A stretch of DNA of 64,000 nucleotides from Afipia felis ATCC 53690 (GTDB taxonomy: Bacteria > Pseudomonadota > Alphaproteobacteria > Rhizobiales > Xanthobacteraceae): positions 2,914,001 through 2,978,000 of the forward strand of contig NZ_KB375270.1 of assembly GCF_000314735.2 (NCBI RefSeq). Direction: 5' to 3'. Positions 14,878 to 22,783 of this stretch are shown here, in pieces; positions within the stretch are counted from its first letter, which is position 1; every line of letters starts with the position of its first letter. Under the pieces are notes generated by a model. It did no database searches, was not told the origin of the DNA, and was given only the letters and a program-made list of their open reading frames with translations. The translations under genes and the position numbers were made by a program.

Positions 14878-15189
14878 TCAAAGTTGCTCACGAATTGCGG
14901 CATATAGCATCCCCATCAGTTCGAGGGTCGCGCCGACACCTTTTGCTTCATCCGATACAGCAAACCGCTCTGTCTGAAGGCGCTTCGCTTCCTTCGTAAT
15001 CTTGTCGGTGTAAGCGTCGAAGAGCCGAAGCCGCTCTTCACGATCTGCAACGCCAGCGGCCAGAATTTCGTCTGCTTTGATGACAACAGCAGTTTGGAAT
15101 GCGGCGTGCAGCGCACTAAGCATTGCAACGAGCTGCGCGTTATTCGTGAGAGGCGAGGTAAACGAAAGTTCTGGCGTCTCAATAGACAT
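14878..15189 (-). CDS. Hypothetical protein (103 aa)
   Basis: Start at ATG 15189 with GGAGAACGAAA upstream, 14 codons inside the longest frame. Helical protein with ALHAAFQTAVVIKADEILAA in the middle. No domain recognised. A GC-rich hairpin with a T run (about 14832-14851) lies beyond the stop in the opposite reading sense. Confidence 0.6.
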   Translation of the reverse strand: MSIETPELSFTSPLTNNAQLVAMLSALHAAFQTAVVIKADEILAAGVADREERLRLFDAYTDKITKEAKRLQTERFAVSDEAKGVGATLELMGMLYAAIREQL

Positions 15190-15307
15190 TTTCGTTCTCC
15201 ATTGGTCGGCTGGAGCCTCGTTCAAGGCCACCTAAACTCAACGCGATAGGCTAACCGGCGGGATTTTCTCTATCGCGGACGGGAATTTCATTTGCTAACC
15301 TCTTCGC

Positions 15308-15559
15308 ATGACAACTGACGTAAAAGAGTTCATCGATTTCTGGATGCAGCATAGCATCCATGCCAAACTTGATATGGGTCAAGTCGGAAGTTCTCAGATC
15401 GCCGCCGATCTCGCTGCACGGCTTCTCGTTGCAGCGAAGGAACAAGGCCTTTCCGAGGACGAGGTGTGCGCAGAAATAGGCGATCCCGTCGAGTTTATCA
15501 GGAGCAAGCTGGGCGAGGCGAACGCGATTGAATCCGAGCGACGTCACCCAAATTCCTGA
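15308..15559 (+). CDS. Small hypothetical protein, resembles DUF768
   Basis: Protein of 83 residues. The N-terminal EFIDFWMQHSIHAKL and the following SEDEVCAEIGDPVEFIR resemble the DUF768 family of rhizobial short proteins (an F..W..E/Q N-terminus and a helix around E(I/V)G). Function unknown. Divergent from the gene at 14878-15189. Confidence 0.6.
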   Translation: MTTDVKEFIDFWMQHSIHAKLDMGQVGSSQIAADLAARLLVAAKEQGLSEDEVCAEIGDPVEFIRSKLGEANAIESERRHPNS

Positions 15560-15589
15560 CGCTCTTGCGGCGTTGTTTTTTAGGCAAAG

Positions 15590-15622
15590 TAAAAACCCGC
15601 CCAATCGTTTGATTGAGCGGGT
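15590..15622 (-). terminator. Terminator of the decayed cold-shock gene
   Basis: Minus-strand ACCCGCTCAATC...GATTGGGCGGGT followed by TTTTT. A diverged copy stands after the intact cold-shock gene at 18200-18224, so terminator and gene were duplicated together. Confidence 0.75.
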
Positions 15623-15664
15623 CTAAAATCAACCCAGTACATCCGTGGAATTGATCGTTTTCGG

Positions 15665-15794
15665 TTAGGCGAGCTGCAGATTTTCCGCGCTGGTTTTGCC
15701 GCGCATCCGGTCGATCTTCGACTGGAAAAACCTTCTGCCCCTCACCAAGCCCGTGAAGGCCTGCGCGCTCCACAGCACTGACGTGAACAAGCGC
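15665..15794 (-). pseudogene. Cold-shock protein remnant
   Basis: The fragment reads [20 protein letters not shown], then shifts frame into [14 protein letters not shown], matching the C-terminal two thirds of the intact gene at 18268-18480. The N-terminal [18 protein letters not shown] block with its RNA-binding motifs is absent, and a frameshift follows QKV. About 90 bp of 3' flank, including ATCAACCCAGTACATCCGTG, is also shared. A duplicated, decayed csp gene. Confidence 0.85.
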
Positions 15795-16135
15795 CCGTCA
15801 TTCAATCGCCTCAAGCCGCTCGATCTTACACAACGTTCCTTATCTGGATTGTCCTAGTTATCGGCATCATTCTTGCCAAGACGCTTTTCAGGCGCGGCGC
15901 CGATACCATTTCTTCACATGCATTGCCAACATCTTCTGTTACGCCGCCGATTTCGGCGTCGGCACAGTCGTCTTCGAATTTTGAAGCGCAAGACTTAACG
16001 CCCGCGCTCAACGCACAAACGAAAGCTTTTCTCGATCAGCTAATCCACGCCAAGCCTAGTGGCGGCGAACCCAGCGTCGGCTTTCCTGGCTCACCAAATT
16101 CAATTATGCCATCGCAGTCAGCGGGGGCTAGATAG
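15782..16135 (+). pseudogene. Partial membrane-anchored protein without start codon
   Basis: The open frame has a TGA at 15779 and then reads into a single membrane helix (FLIWIVLVIGIILAKTLF) and a Ser/Pro-rich soluble tail. No ATG, GTG or TTG occurs before the helix; the first ATG-like start (15923) would leave the helix out. The frame begins inside the csp remnant, so the 5' end was probably replaced by a rearrangement. Confidence 0.4.
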
Positions 16136-16189
16136 CGATAGCTTGAGTAGCAACGGCTTCTTATATGAAATCCGATTTTCCTGATATTT

Positions 16190-16465
16190 TCAGAAATCAA
16201 TGCTGCGTAGAATAATCCCCGCAGGCTTGCCTTCGAACTCGGCATCAAGGAATTTCTGTATGGCTCGTTCCTCAATGCGGGAACGTAATCGCATGAACTG
16301 AGCTTCGCGCTGGCTTTGGCTTACTTTTGTCGGCGAATCGAGATCGTCCATCGCGGAAGTGCTAATGGCGCACAACACCTCAGTGTCACCGTTCTTCATG
16401 CTGAACCGTACGACGTCTCGATCTGAATCATAGGTTTTGAACTCGCCTTGAGCGAGTATCATCAT
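16190..16465 (-). CDS. DUF1488-like protein
   Basis: Protein of 91 residues. YDSDRDVVRFSMKNGDTEVL followed by CAISTSAMDDL resembles the DUF1488 fold, in which a short beta-rich N-terminal half recognises or modulates something unknown, with a helical C-terminal half (FMRLRSRIEERAIQKFLDAE). DUF1488 members are common in alphaproteobacteria. Function not established. Confidence 0.65.
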   Translation of the reverse strand: MMILAQGEFKTYDSDRDVVRFSMKNGDTEVLCAISTSAMDDLDSPTKVSQSQREAQFMRLRSRIEERAIQKFLDAEFEGKPAGIILRSIDF

Positions 16466-16588
16466 AACAATCCTTTCCGACGGGCTCCGAATGCCGTCTC
16501 AGAGTTGCGCTTAGGTGATAGTGAAGTCCGCGTGATAAAAGCCCTTTGAGTAGTATTTCCTTTAAATGCTGGGCTTACAAATAGAGTC

Positions 16589-16813
16589 TCAGGAAAACTT
16601 CGCCCGAGTTTGCTTCTCACCATCGTAGATTTCGATGAGTAACATAGGGTATCGGCCCAACAGTTCGGTTGCCGCAATTTTTGCCGCCGCTCCGTCAGGA
16701 TATTCGTTTTTGTAGTGACCATCGACGACGAGAGAAAAGCCATCGACGGGTGCTCGATCAGCGCGCTTAACTTTTCGCGGCTGCTCTTCAGGCAGCAGGA
16801 GAGGTTTTTTCAT
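16589..16813 (-). CDS. Small hypothetical protein (74 aa)
   Basis: Basic N-terminus, then VDGFSLVVDGHYKNEYPDG and a helix AAKIAATELLGRYPML ending in a strand LIEIYDGEKQT. This beta-alpha-beta arrangement is typical of short rhizobial proteins that place a query-like domain after a linker. Ribosome-binding site AAGGAACC upstream. Function unknown. Confidence 0.6.
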   Translation of the reverse strand: MKKPLLLPEEQPRKVKRADRAPVDGFSLVVDGHYKNEYPDGAAAKIAATELLGRYPMLLIEIYDGEKQTRAKFS

Positions 16814-16997
16814 TTTGGGTTCCTTGTACCGGCCAAGTGCTTCTTCACCGAAGATGCAACGCTGGGAAGCGGCCGCGATGGCTACTTTTACTGGAAAGTA
16901 TCCTCACGTCTTAGATATGGGCTCTTTTGATTGAAAAGCCACTCAACGCCTTATCTTATTATGGCATTCGGTGTGGCTTTCGGGCGCGGATAGCCGC

Positions 16998-17198
16998 TTA
17001 TGGCAATGTCGCTAAGTCGTGAAGGCGATAATCCGGAAGATTCAGGTCTACCAGGACGTTGCTCTCGTTAACGGCTTGCAATCTTGCCGCAACATCATGG
17101 GCCTGAGCTTCGACACCTGCCTGAATCAACAGTTGCCGAAGCTGGTCGTTTTCGCCTTCGAGATCACGCAGCGGCGCAAGATGTCCCAAAGCACTCAT
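16998..17198 (-). CDS. Small hypothetical protein with coiled-coil start
   Basis: Protein of 66 residues. LRDLEGENDQLRQLLIQAG forms a short coiled coil. The rest has no known domain. Similar leucine/glutamate-led proteins are common in Bradyrhizobium accessory DNA. Confidence 0.5.
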   Translation of the reverse strand: MSALGHLAPLRDLEGENDQLRQLLIQAGVEAQAHDVAARLQAVNESNVLVDLNLPDYRLHDLATLP

Positions 17199-17225
17199 GA
17201 TTCATCCTGTTGAGCGAAATGCCCC

Positions 17226-17429
17226 TTACGATTTTCGCGTCGCGGTCGGTCGAAGGGGCGGGTTCAATTCAGCGATCTTGAGGCGCGCCTCCTCCTGGCT
17301 AGCGTGGGGGCCGGTGACGAAAGTTCCGCTCATTTTAGTAGTGTACCATCCCGACACGACGCCAAGCCGCCGCGCCTCCTCCAATTTGACGTGCCGTGAC
17401 TGCAATTCTTTCGTGGTCATATCAAGCAT
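17226..17429 (-). CDS. Small hypothetical protein (67 aa)
   Basis: Start at 17429, or at the Met three codons later. A helix (LQSRHVKLEEARRLGVVSGW) is followed by YTTKMSGTFVTGPHASQEEA. Same strand as its neighbours but separated by ~80 bp. No domain recognised. Confidence 0.5.
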   Translation of the reverse strand: MLDMTTKELQSRHVKLEEARRLGVVSGWYTTKMSGTFVTGPHASQEEARLKIAELNPPLRPTATRKS

Positions 17430-17512
17430 TGAAATTCCTCACGCCCCGCCGGACGTCTGAACGAAGTTTCAGAATCAATCGTTTGCGGAAAACGATCGAA
17501 TCTCGAGTGAAA

Positions 17513-17845
17513 TTAACTTTCGCTATCGAGCCGGGCGAAGTCGCGGAGAACAGAGGCCACCAAATCACGGTGGTGCGTGTCCTGCGAACTTAATGACGTG
17601 TAGTAGAGATTGAGAACATAGCGTGCCTTCGCGGCGGCTTCGGACCACGATGCCACAGGTGCGTCGAGCAATTCAGTCTCGATACGCAATTGCCGTTCAC
17701 GCAAACTGGCTGCGTGGGCTTCGGCCTCGGCTACAATCCGGCGGAGGTTCGTCGCCTTTTGCGCGGCCATGCCGCGGTGGAAATCGAGTTCGACCGGATC
17801 ATAAACCATTTGAGGCCACGGCGTCACGTTGCTGTGCATCCGCAA
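17513..17845 (-). CDS. Hypothetical protein (110 aa)
   Basis: Helical protein (ATNLRRIVAEAEAHAASLRE). The start is uncertain: ATG at 17845 overlaps the upstream gene by 47 bases, while the Met at 17809 (MVYDPVELDF) overlaps by 11. It appears coupled to the gene at 17799-18071. Function unknown. Confidence 0.55.
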   Translation of the reverse strand: MRMHSNVTPWPQMVYDPVELDFHRGMAAQKATNLRRIVAEAEAHAASLRERQLRIETELLDAPVASWSEAAAKARYVLNLYYTSLSSQDTHHRDLVASVLRDFARLDSES

Positions 17846-18071
17846 GATCGACCGAGGTGATCGGTAGCATTTCCATCGAATGCTGATGCGGCAGCGCTCC
17901 GGGCACCATGATCATGGTCGCTATGCGCCGGTAGCAGGGAAACGACAATCCCTCGATCATTTCTTCATCGGTAACGACATCGTATGCGCCGGCAGCGAGC
18001 AGCCGATCGATACCTTTGATGCGAAATGGATGATTAAACACGAACTTGTCACGTCGTGATCTGATTGTCAT
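17799..18071 (-). CDS. Hypothetical protein (90 aa), rhizobial family
   Basis: The start at 18071 gives MTIRSRRDKFVFNHPFRIKG followed by DRLLAAGAYDVVTDEEMIEG. This combination is recurrent in Bradyrhizobium genomes as a short conserved protein whose RR...F..PF.I.G..R.LPAG.Y.V.TDEE pattern I recognise; its role is unknown. The frame extends 18 codons upstream without a better start. Confidence 0.7.
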   Translation of the reverse strand: MTIRSRRDKFVFNHPFRIKGIDRLLAAGAYDVVTDEEMIEGLSFPCYRRIATMIMVPGALPHQHSMEMLPITSVDLADAQQRDAVASNGL

Positions 18072-18193
18072 TTGTCTGAAGCCCTCTGCAAGGGAAACCT
18101 GCGTCGTCGCGTCTGACCGAAACATTGGTGGAAGTGCCGCCTACGCCTGAGATCGAAATTTTCGCGATTCGATCGAAGCGACATCACGGCAAT

Positions 18194-18224
18194 ATAAAAC
18201 CCGCCCAACCCTTGATTGAGCGGG
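18194..18224 (-). terminator. Terminator of cspA-type gene
   Basis: On the minus strand CCCGCTCAATCAAGGGTTGG pairs as CCCGC/GCGGG around the loop and runs into TTTTA. It follows the cold-shock gene by ~45 bases and is duplicated at 15590-15622. Confidence 0.7.
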
Positions 18225-18267
18225 CTTTAGATCAACCCAGTACATCCGTGGAATTGATCCTTATCGA

Positions 18268-18480
18268 TTAGACGATTTGGAGATTTTCTGCGCTCGTCTT
18301 GCCGCGCATTTTGTCCACCTTCTCCTCGAAGGAAACCTTCTGGCCTTCATTTAGCCCGTGTAGGCCAGCGCGTTCGACGGCGCTAACGTGAACAAACACG
18401 TCATTGCCACCGTCATCCGGCTGAATAAATCCGAAACCCTTTTGTCCGTTGAACCATTTAACCGTGCCGACTGGCATCGT
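18268..18480 (-). CDS. cspA: Cold-shock protein (CspA family)
   Basis: Single cold-shock domain of 70 residues, a five-strand OB-fold RNA chaperone. RNP1 GQKGFGFIQ and RNP2 DVFVHVSAV are intact, as is the C-terminal [10 protein letters not shown]. The ATG at 18480 begins the usual [10 protein letters not shown], with GGAGAAGAGACG upstream; the longer frame to 18540 runs through the leader. The long untranslated leader is typical of csp genes. The partial paralogue at 15665 shares its 3' half. Confidence 0.95.
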   Translation of the reverse strand, partial: TMPVGTVKWFNGQKGFGFIQPDDGGNDVFVHVSAVERAGLHGLNEGQKVSFEEKVDKMRGKTSAENLQIV

Positions 18481-18820
18481 CTCTTCTCCAAAAGCGCGAC
18501 ATTGCGCTGCGCCTGCACAAAGGATGCGCAGGACTTTCAAATGTCAGCAATGTCGAGAGAAAGAGCCGTCAGGCGCCTTAGCAAGATCAAGGCAGCATCG
18601 AACGCTCAATACATATAGATTTCCCGCGCGATAGCAAGGAAGCAATCAAGGCTTTTATACGACCGCAAACTTTCTATTCGAACTCACCCTGGTCGAGAGA
18701 CCAAACTCCTAGCTATTTGATTCAAGAAAGCGCACAAAAAAAGCGTCGCCGCACGGCAATTGGCATCTATCGGTGATGAGGGCGTCGAGACGTTCCCGTC
18801 AATTTCGAATGGGGACGCCG

Positions 18821-19006
18821 ATGTGCGAGAAGTGCCTTCGAATAGACGGCCAGATTGAACACTACGCAGCACTATCAAGAACAGCGGACGATCGCTTTAC
18901 CGAAATGGGCGTCGCGTTTCTGGTCGTAGACCTTCAGGCCGAAAAGGCGAGATTGCACCCTATAGTTTTGACCGGGCGAATTGTTGCTTCAGAACGCGGG
19001 CCTTGA
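18821..19006 (+). CDS. Small hypothetical protein (61 aa)
   Basis: MCEKCLRIDGQIEHYAALSR followed by FTEMGVAFLVVDLQAEKA: a CxxC near the N-terminus and two helices. Such short CEKC..ID..I.HYR proteins are common in Bradyrhizobium. Starts upstream (18773) are possible but lack conservation. Function unknown. Confidence 0.55.
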   Translation: MCEKCLRIDGQIEHYAALSRTADDRFTEMGVAFLVVDLQAEKARLHPIVLTGRIVASERGP

Positions 19007-19076
19007 GTGTCAGGGCCATCGCTAGCGTAGCTGTAGCAAGAACCGTTCAGTCTCTCCAATAAGCAGATCACCTTAC

Positions 19077-19883
19077 ATGAAGCAGATTGATCCTGCAGCG
19101 CGGGTTGAAGATGGCGCGGTGGTCGGCGAAGGCACGACGATCGGACCCTATTGTCTAATTGGACCGAACGTCGTCATCGGCACCAATTGCAAGCTTCTCA
19201 GCCATGTCACCGTGACGGGGCATACCTCAATTGGAAATGATTGCGTAGTCTCGCCGTTTTCTTCACTTGGCGGAGCACCCCAAGATTTGAGCTATCGGGA
19301 CGAGCTAACCCGGCTTGAAATCGGCTCCGGCTGTGTCATTCGCGAGGGCGTCACAATGAATCGAGGCACGATTAACGGTGGCGGCGTGACGCACATCGGA
19401 GATCGCGGGTTTTTCATGAATAACAGCCATGTGGCTCATGATTGCATCGTTGGGGACGACGTCGTTTTTGCAACCGCGGCCGTGATCGGCGGCCATTGCG
19501 AGGTGGGCAATCTAACCTTTCTCGGTGGTTTGTCCGCCGTTCACCAATTTTCCCGAATTGGACCACAAGTGATGGTTGGCGGCCTCTGCGGGGTTCGTGG
19601 TGACATTATCCCCTATGGCTTAGCAAACGGACAATATGCCGCGCTCGAAGGCCTTAACATCGTCGGCATGAAGCGCCGCAAATTCACGCGTGAACGACTT
19701 ACTATTGTAAGGGGGTTTTATCAAAAACTCTTCCACGGCTCGGGTGGCTTTGCCGAGCGGCTGGCTCGGCTCCAGCATCTGGCGAATGAAGACCACGCAA
19801 TAGCCGAGATTCTTGCATTTATCGGCACCCCCCGACGTCGCGCTTTATGTATTCCGCGAACTAGAATCAACGGCGGTCTATGA
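19077..19883 (+). CDS. lpxA: LpxA-like UDP-GlcNAc acyltransferase
   Basis: Protein of 268 residues, the usual LpxA size. It transfers a 3-hydroxyacyl chain from ACP to UDP-GlcNAc, the first step of lipid A synthesis. Left-handed beta-helix hexapeptide repeats cover residues ~5-190 (IGPYCLIGPNVVIGTN, HVAHDCIVGDDVVFATAAV). The catalytic His is present in NNSHVAHDC and the HQFSRIG/GVRGD turn is intact. A helical C-terminal domain follows but ends in an atypical RRRALCIPRTRINGGL. It stands alone, without lpxD, fabZ or lpxB, so it is probably an accessory second copy linked to the glycan cluster. Confidence 0.88.
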   Translation: MKQIDPAARVEDGAVVGEGTTIGPYCLIGPNVVIGTNCKLLSHVTVTGHTSIGNDCVVSPFSSLGGAPQDLSYRDELTRLEIGSGCVIREGVTMNRGTINGGGVTHIGDRGFFMNNSHVAHDCIVGDDVVFATAAVIGGHCEVGNLTFLGGLSAVHQFSRIGPQVMVGGLCGVRGDIIPYGLANGQYAALEGLNIVGMKRRKFTRERLTIVRGFYQKLFHGSGGFAERLARLQHLANEDHAIAEILAFIGTPRRRALCIPRTRINGGL

Positions 19884-20631
19884 AAGTAGACCCAACCAAT
19901 TTCCTGGCATGCCAGCGAGGAAAAAGTTGGTCTTGATCTCAAGGGCTCGGTCCGGCAGTGGCTGGCTCCAACAACGTCGCGAGCCCTAGAGCTTGTTCGT
20001 CGGCGAGCTATGCGCCGTCAAGACCAAGCAGCGCTAATCGTGCAACATTGGGCGGTCAGCCGACTCGTAAAACATAAACGCTGGTTTATGTTTTACGACT
20101 TCAAAGGCTTTAGGCTAGATGTCTGCTTATGACCCAAAGCGGGCATCTCACATCCACGTCCTCAAGGCCTCGCTGTCATCTCGAGGATCGCGTCATCCTC
20201 AATGACCGCAAGCCGATGGTGTTCGAGAATTGAGCGTCAGTTTTGAGGAAAGCTAACCGTCCGCTTGCGGATGGAACGACTGAGCTTGCGGAAAAGCCAT
20301 GGATGCGGCGCTGAACGAAGCAGGCTCGTGATCGTAGCCGCCAAAGCCTTTGCCCTGAAGGTATTGAAAGCCGCATCTCCGCGTTCAAGCAATCATGTCA
20401 ACGACATTGATGCTCCTCAGCCAGGATAGAGGAATTTACGCGGATTAAGTCTTGCTTGGCGGCGGCCTTCGGGTCTTTCCACATCAGTCTTCGACTTAGA
20501 TCAGGAGCACCAATAAAGTGATGCCGTGTCGACCCGGCTCCTCCGTTATAATGGTTTCTGGATGCTATCAAACTGACGTCTAGGCACTTGGCACTGTTGC
20601 GAATTAGGCGCGGCATTTTTAGAATGATAAT
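19884..20631. other. Gene-poor stretch, probably decayed
   Basis: About 750 bp with only short frames broken by stops on both strands. I recognise no protein. A perfect 15-bp inverted repeat lies at 20065-20098. Confidence 0.45.
20065..20098. repeat. Perfect 15-bp inverted repeat, 4-nt loop
   Basis: TCGTAAAACATAAAC (20065-20079) and GTTTATGTTTTACGA (20084-20098) are exact reverse complements around GCTG. AT-rich in a GC-rich region. It might be an operator, a hairpin RNA or a mobile-element trace. Confidence 0.6.
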
Positions 20632-21159
20632 ATGTCAGCGGAAAAATACTTCCTTGAGGTGAAGGGCTTTTGTCCTATTTGCCATCAAGATACGGCTTTT
20701 CATGCATATGGGCCGTGGTTGCGCGGCACATTCTATTGTCAGACCTGTGAGAAAGGGTCAGTTCCTCGGGAGCGGGCACTTGCTCTAGTTCTGTCGGAAG
20801 TGGCTCCCAACTGGCGTTATCTTAAAATTCACGAATCCTCGCCAGCGCCTCGCGGAATTTCAATTGCTCTGAAGCGAGATTGCCCGCAATACATTGGTAG
20901 CCATTACTATCCAGACAAGCCTTTTGGCTCATTGGTTGATGGGTGGCGCAACGAAGATTTGCGTAAACAAACCTTCGAGGATGGGGGATTTGATCTCGTC
21001 ATCTCGCTCGACGTGATGGAGCATGTTTTCCATCCTGACGAGGTTTTCAAAGAGATACATAGAACACTGAAGCCAGGAGGGATGTATGTCAGCACCTTTC
21101 CAATCCATAAGCACCAGGTTGGTGCAGCCATTAATCGCGCAGTGTTGGATGAGGATGGC
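20632..21159 (+). pseudogene. SAM methyltransferase, 5' part (split by IS)
   Basis: The first 176 residues of a class I methyltransferase. An N-terminal zinc-ribbon-like part (FCPICHQ...FYCQTCEKG) precedes the Rossmann fold, with GGFDLVISLDVMEHVFHPDE (motif II) and LKPGGMYVSTFPI (motif III/IV). The SAM-binding GxG strand is unusual (LKIHESSPAPRG). The reading frame ends at TGA, the first bases of the IS3 element. The remainder of the gene is at 24883-25219. It starts the glycan region and would modify a sugar or lipid-linked intermediate if intact. Confidence 0.85.
21114..21159 (+). repeat. 46-bp direct repeat, left of IS3 copy 2
   Basis: CCAGGTTG(G)TGCAGCC...GAGGATGGC recurs at 24883-24928 with a single mismatch (G to A at position 9). 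Codes QVGAAINRAVLDEDG on the left and QVDAAINRAVLDEDG on the right. Much longer than an IS3 target duplication. Confidence 0.9.
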
Positions 21160-21221
21160 TGATCTGCCCCCTTTGAAGTGGTCCTCCCTGAAGTATGATT
21201 TTCGGATGGAGGATAAGATCG

Positions 21222-21500
21222 ATGGCAAGGAAGAGGCATACGGCTGAAGAGATTGTTGCGAAGCTTCGGCAGGTTGATGTGCTGATGGCGCAGGGCCGGC
21301 AGGTGGCAGACGCAGTCCGAGCGATAGGTGTGACGGAAGTAACCTACTATCGGTGGCGAAACGAGTACGGTGGCCTGAAGGGCGATCAGGTGAAGCGCTT
21401 GAAAGAGCTGGAGACCGAGAACACCCGGCTTCGTCGCGCGGTGTCGGATCTGACGCTGGACAAGTTGATCCTGGCAGAGGCCGCGAAGGGAAACTTCTAA
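21222..21500 (+). CDS. IS3-family transposase OrfA (copy 2)
   Basis: 92 residues, same product as the OrfA at 11900-12178: HTH domain, then the leucine-zipper region. The frameshift heptamer GGGAAAC lies at 21488-21494 in the proper register. Because orfB is disrupted, this OrfA could act only as an inhibitor or helper of copy 1. Confidence 0.9.
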   Translation: MARKRHTAEEIVAKLRQVDVLMAQGRQVADAVRAIGVTEVTYYRWRNEYGGLKGDQVKRLKELETENTRLRRAVSDLTLDKLILAEAAKGNF

Positions 21501-21917
21501 GCCCCTCCCGACGCCGAGCGTGCGTCGATCATGTGATGACCGAGCTTTGCATCTCCGAGAGACGGGCATGTCGAGCGTTGGGCCAGTACCGATCGACGCA
21601 GCGCAAGATCCCAACGACACCCGATGACGAGGCAGCACTGACTGCCGACATCATCGAGCTTGCCCGCCAATATGGCCGCTACGGATATCGCCGGATTACG
21701 GCGTTGCTTCGTAGAGCCGGCTGGACGGTGAACAAGAAGCGTGTTGAGCGGATCTGGCGATGCGAGGGGCTGAAGGTCCCTGCCAAACAGCCTAAACGCG
21801 GGCGTCTGTGGCTCACCGACGGCTCGTGCATCCGTCTGCGGCCGGAGCGGCCCAACCATGTCTGGTCCTATGACTTCGTCGCTGACCGCACCCACGATGG
21901 CAAGGCGTTTCGGATGT
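21488..21917 (+). pseudogene. OrfB 5' part, interrupted by IS21
   Basis: Frame entered by the -1 shift, coding the HTH_21 part and the first catalytic Asp region up to GKAFRML. The IS21 element then interrupts it at TTTCGGATGT. The rest, including the other two catalytic residues, is at 24396-24848. Confidence 0.88.
21911..21917 (+). repeat. 7-bp target duplication of IS21 (left)
   Basis: CGGATGT, repeated at 24396-24402 directly after the other element end. Copy 1 of the IS3 element has a single CGGATGT at this place, which proves the insertion. Confidence 0.9.
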
Positions 21918-21919
21918 TG

Positions 21920-22783
21920 TCAATCGGCGTTCAAATTTGACCCCGGATCGGCGTCCAATTTTGACCCCTTTGATCGGGCTGGTTTGGCGGTAGCGCTCGT
22001 GTCGTCGGAGCCGGCCGGGGTTGCGGAGACGAGACGAGCGCGAGTGGCTTGATCGTCGTCGCGGCTTTTGAAGCGCCAGCTGTCGTTACCGGTCTCGACG
22101 ATGTCGCAATGGTGAGTCAGACGGTCGAGCAACGCGGTCGTCATCTTCGCGTCGCCGAACACGCTGGGCCATTCGCCAAATGCCAGATTGGTGGTGACGA
22201 CGACGGAAGTGCGCTCGTAGAGCCGGCTGATGAGGTGGAACAGCAATTGGCCACCGGATTGTGCGAACGGCAGGTAGCCCAGTTCGTCGAGGACGATGAA
22301 GTCCATCCGGGTCAAATGCTCGGCGACCCGACCCTGCCGTCCGCTTCGGGTCTCGATCTCCAGGCGGTTCACGAGGTCGACCACATTATAGAAGCGCCCG
22401 CGGGCACCGGATCGGATGCAGCTTCTGGCGATGGCGATGGCCAGATGAGTTTTGCCGGTGCCGGTGCCGCCGATCAGGACGGCATTGCGCTGCTGGGCGA
22501 TGAAGCCGCCGCTGGCAAGGTCATTGACCAGCGTCTGGTTGATGGGAGTGCCCGTGAACTGGAAGTCCTCAAGGTCCTTCGCAAGGGGAAGTTTGGCGAT
22601 GGTGAGTTGGTACTTGATCGAGCGGGCCTGCTTCTCGTTGATCTCGGCATTGAGCAGGTCGCCGACAATGCGCTGGGGTTCATGCTGACGCTTGATCGCA
22701 GTCGTCATGATCTCGTCGAAGGCGGCCTTCATGCCATAGAGCTTGAGCTCACCCATGAGGTCGAAGAGTTGAGTACGTTCCAT
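21920..22783 (-). CDS. istB: IstB, IS21 helper AAA+ ATPase
   Basis: Protein of 287 residues. AAA+ ATPases of this type assemble on target DNA and recruit the IstA transposase. Walker A is [12 protein letters not shown], Walker B is [12 protein letters not shown], and [20 protein letters not shown] follows. The ATG overlaps the istA stop (TGATG) with GAGGAGAA upstream, as in all IS21 elements. The stop codon lies inside the terminal inverted repeat. The last ~25 residues are low complexity. Confidence 0.95.
   Translation of the reverse strand: MERTQLFDLMGELKLYGMKAAFDEIMTTAIKRQHEPQRIVGDLLNAEINEKQARSIKYQLTIAKLPLAKDLEDFQFTGTPINQTLVNDLASGGFIAQQRNAVLIGGTGTGKTHLAIAIARSCIRSGARGRFYNVVDLVNRLEIETRSGRQGRVAEHLTRMDFIVLDELGYLPFAQSGGQLLFHLISRLYERTSVVVTTNLAFGEWPSVFGDAKMTTALLDRLTHHCDIVETGNDSWRFKSRDDDQATRARLVSATPAGSDDTSATAKPARSKGSKLDADPGSNLNAD

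Noticed and set aside
15826..16011. Minus-strand frame of 61 codons
   Set aside because: Shadow of the plus-strand membrane-anchored fragment; no ribosome-binding site.
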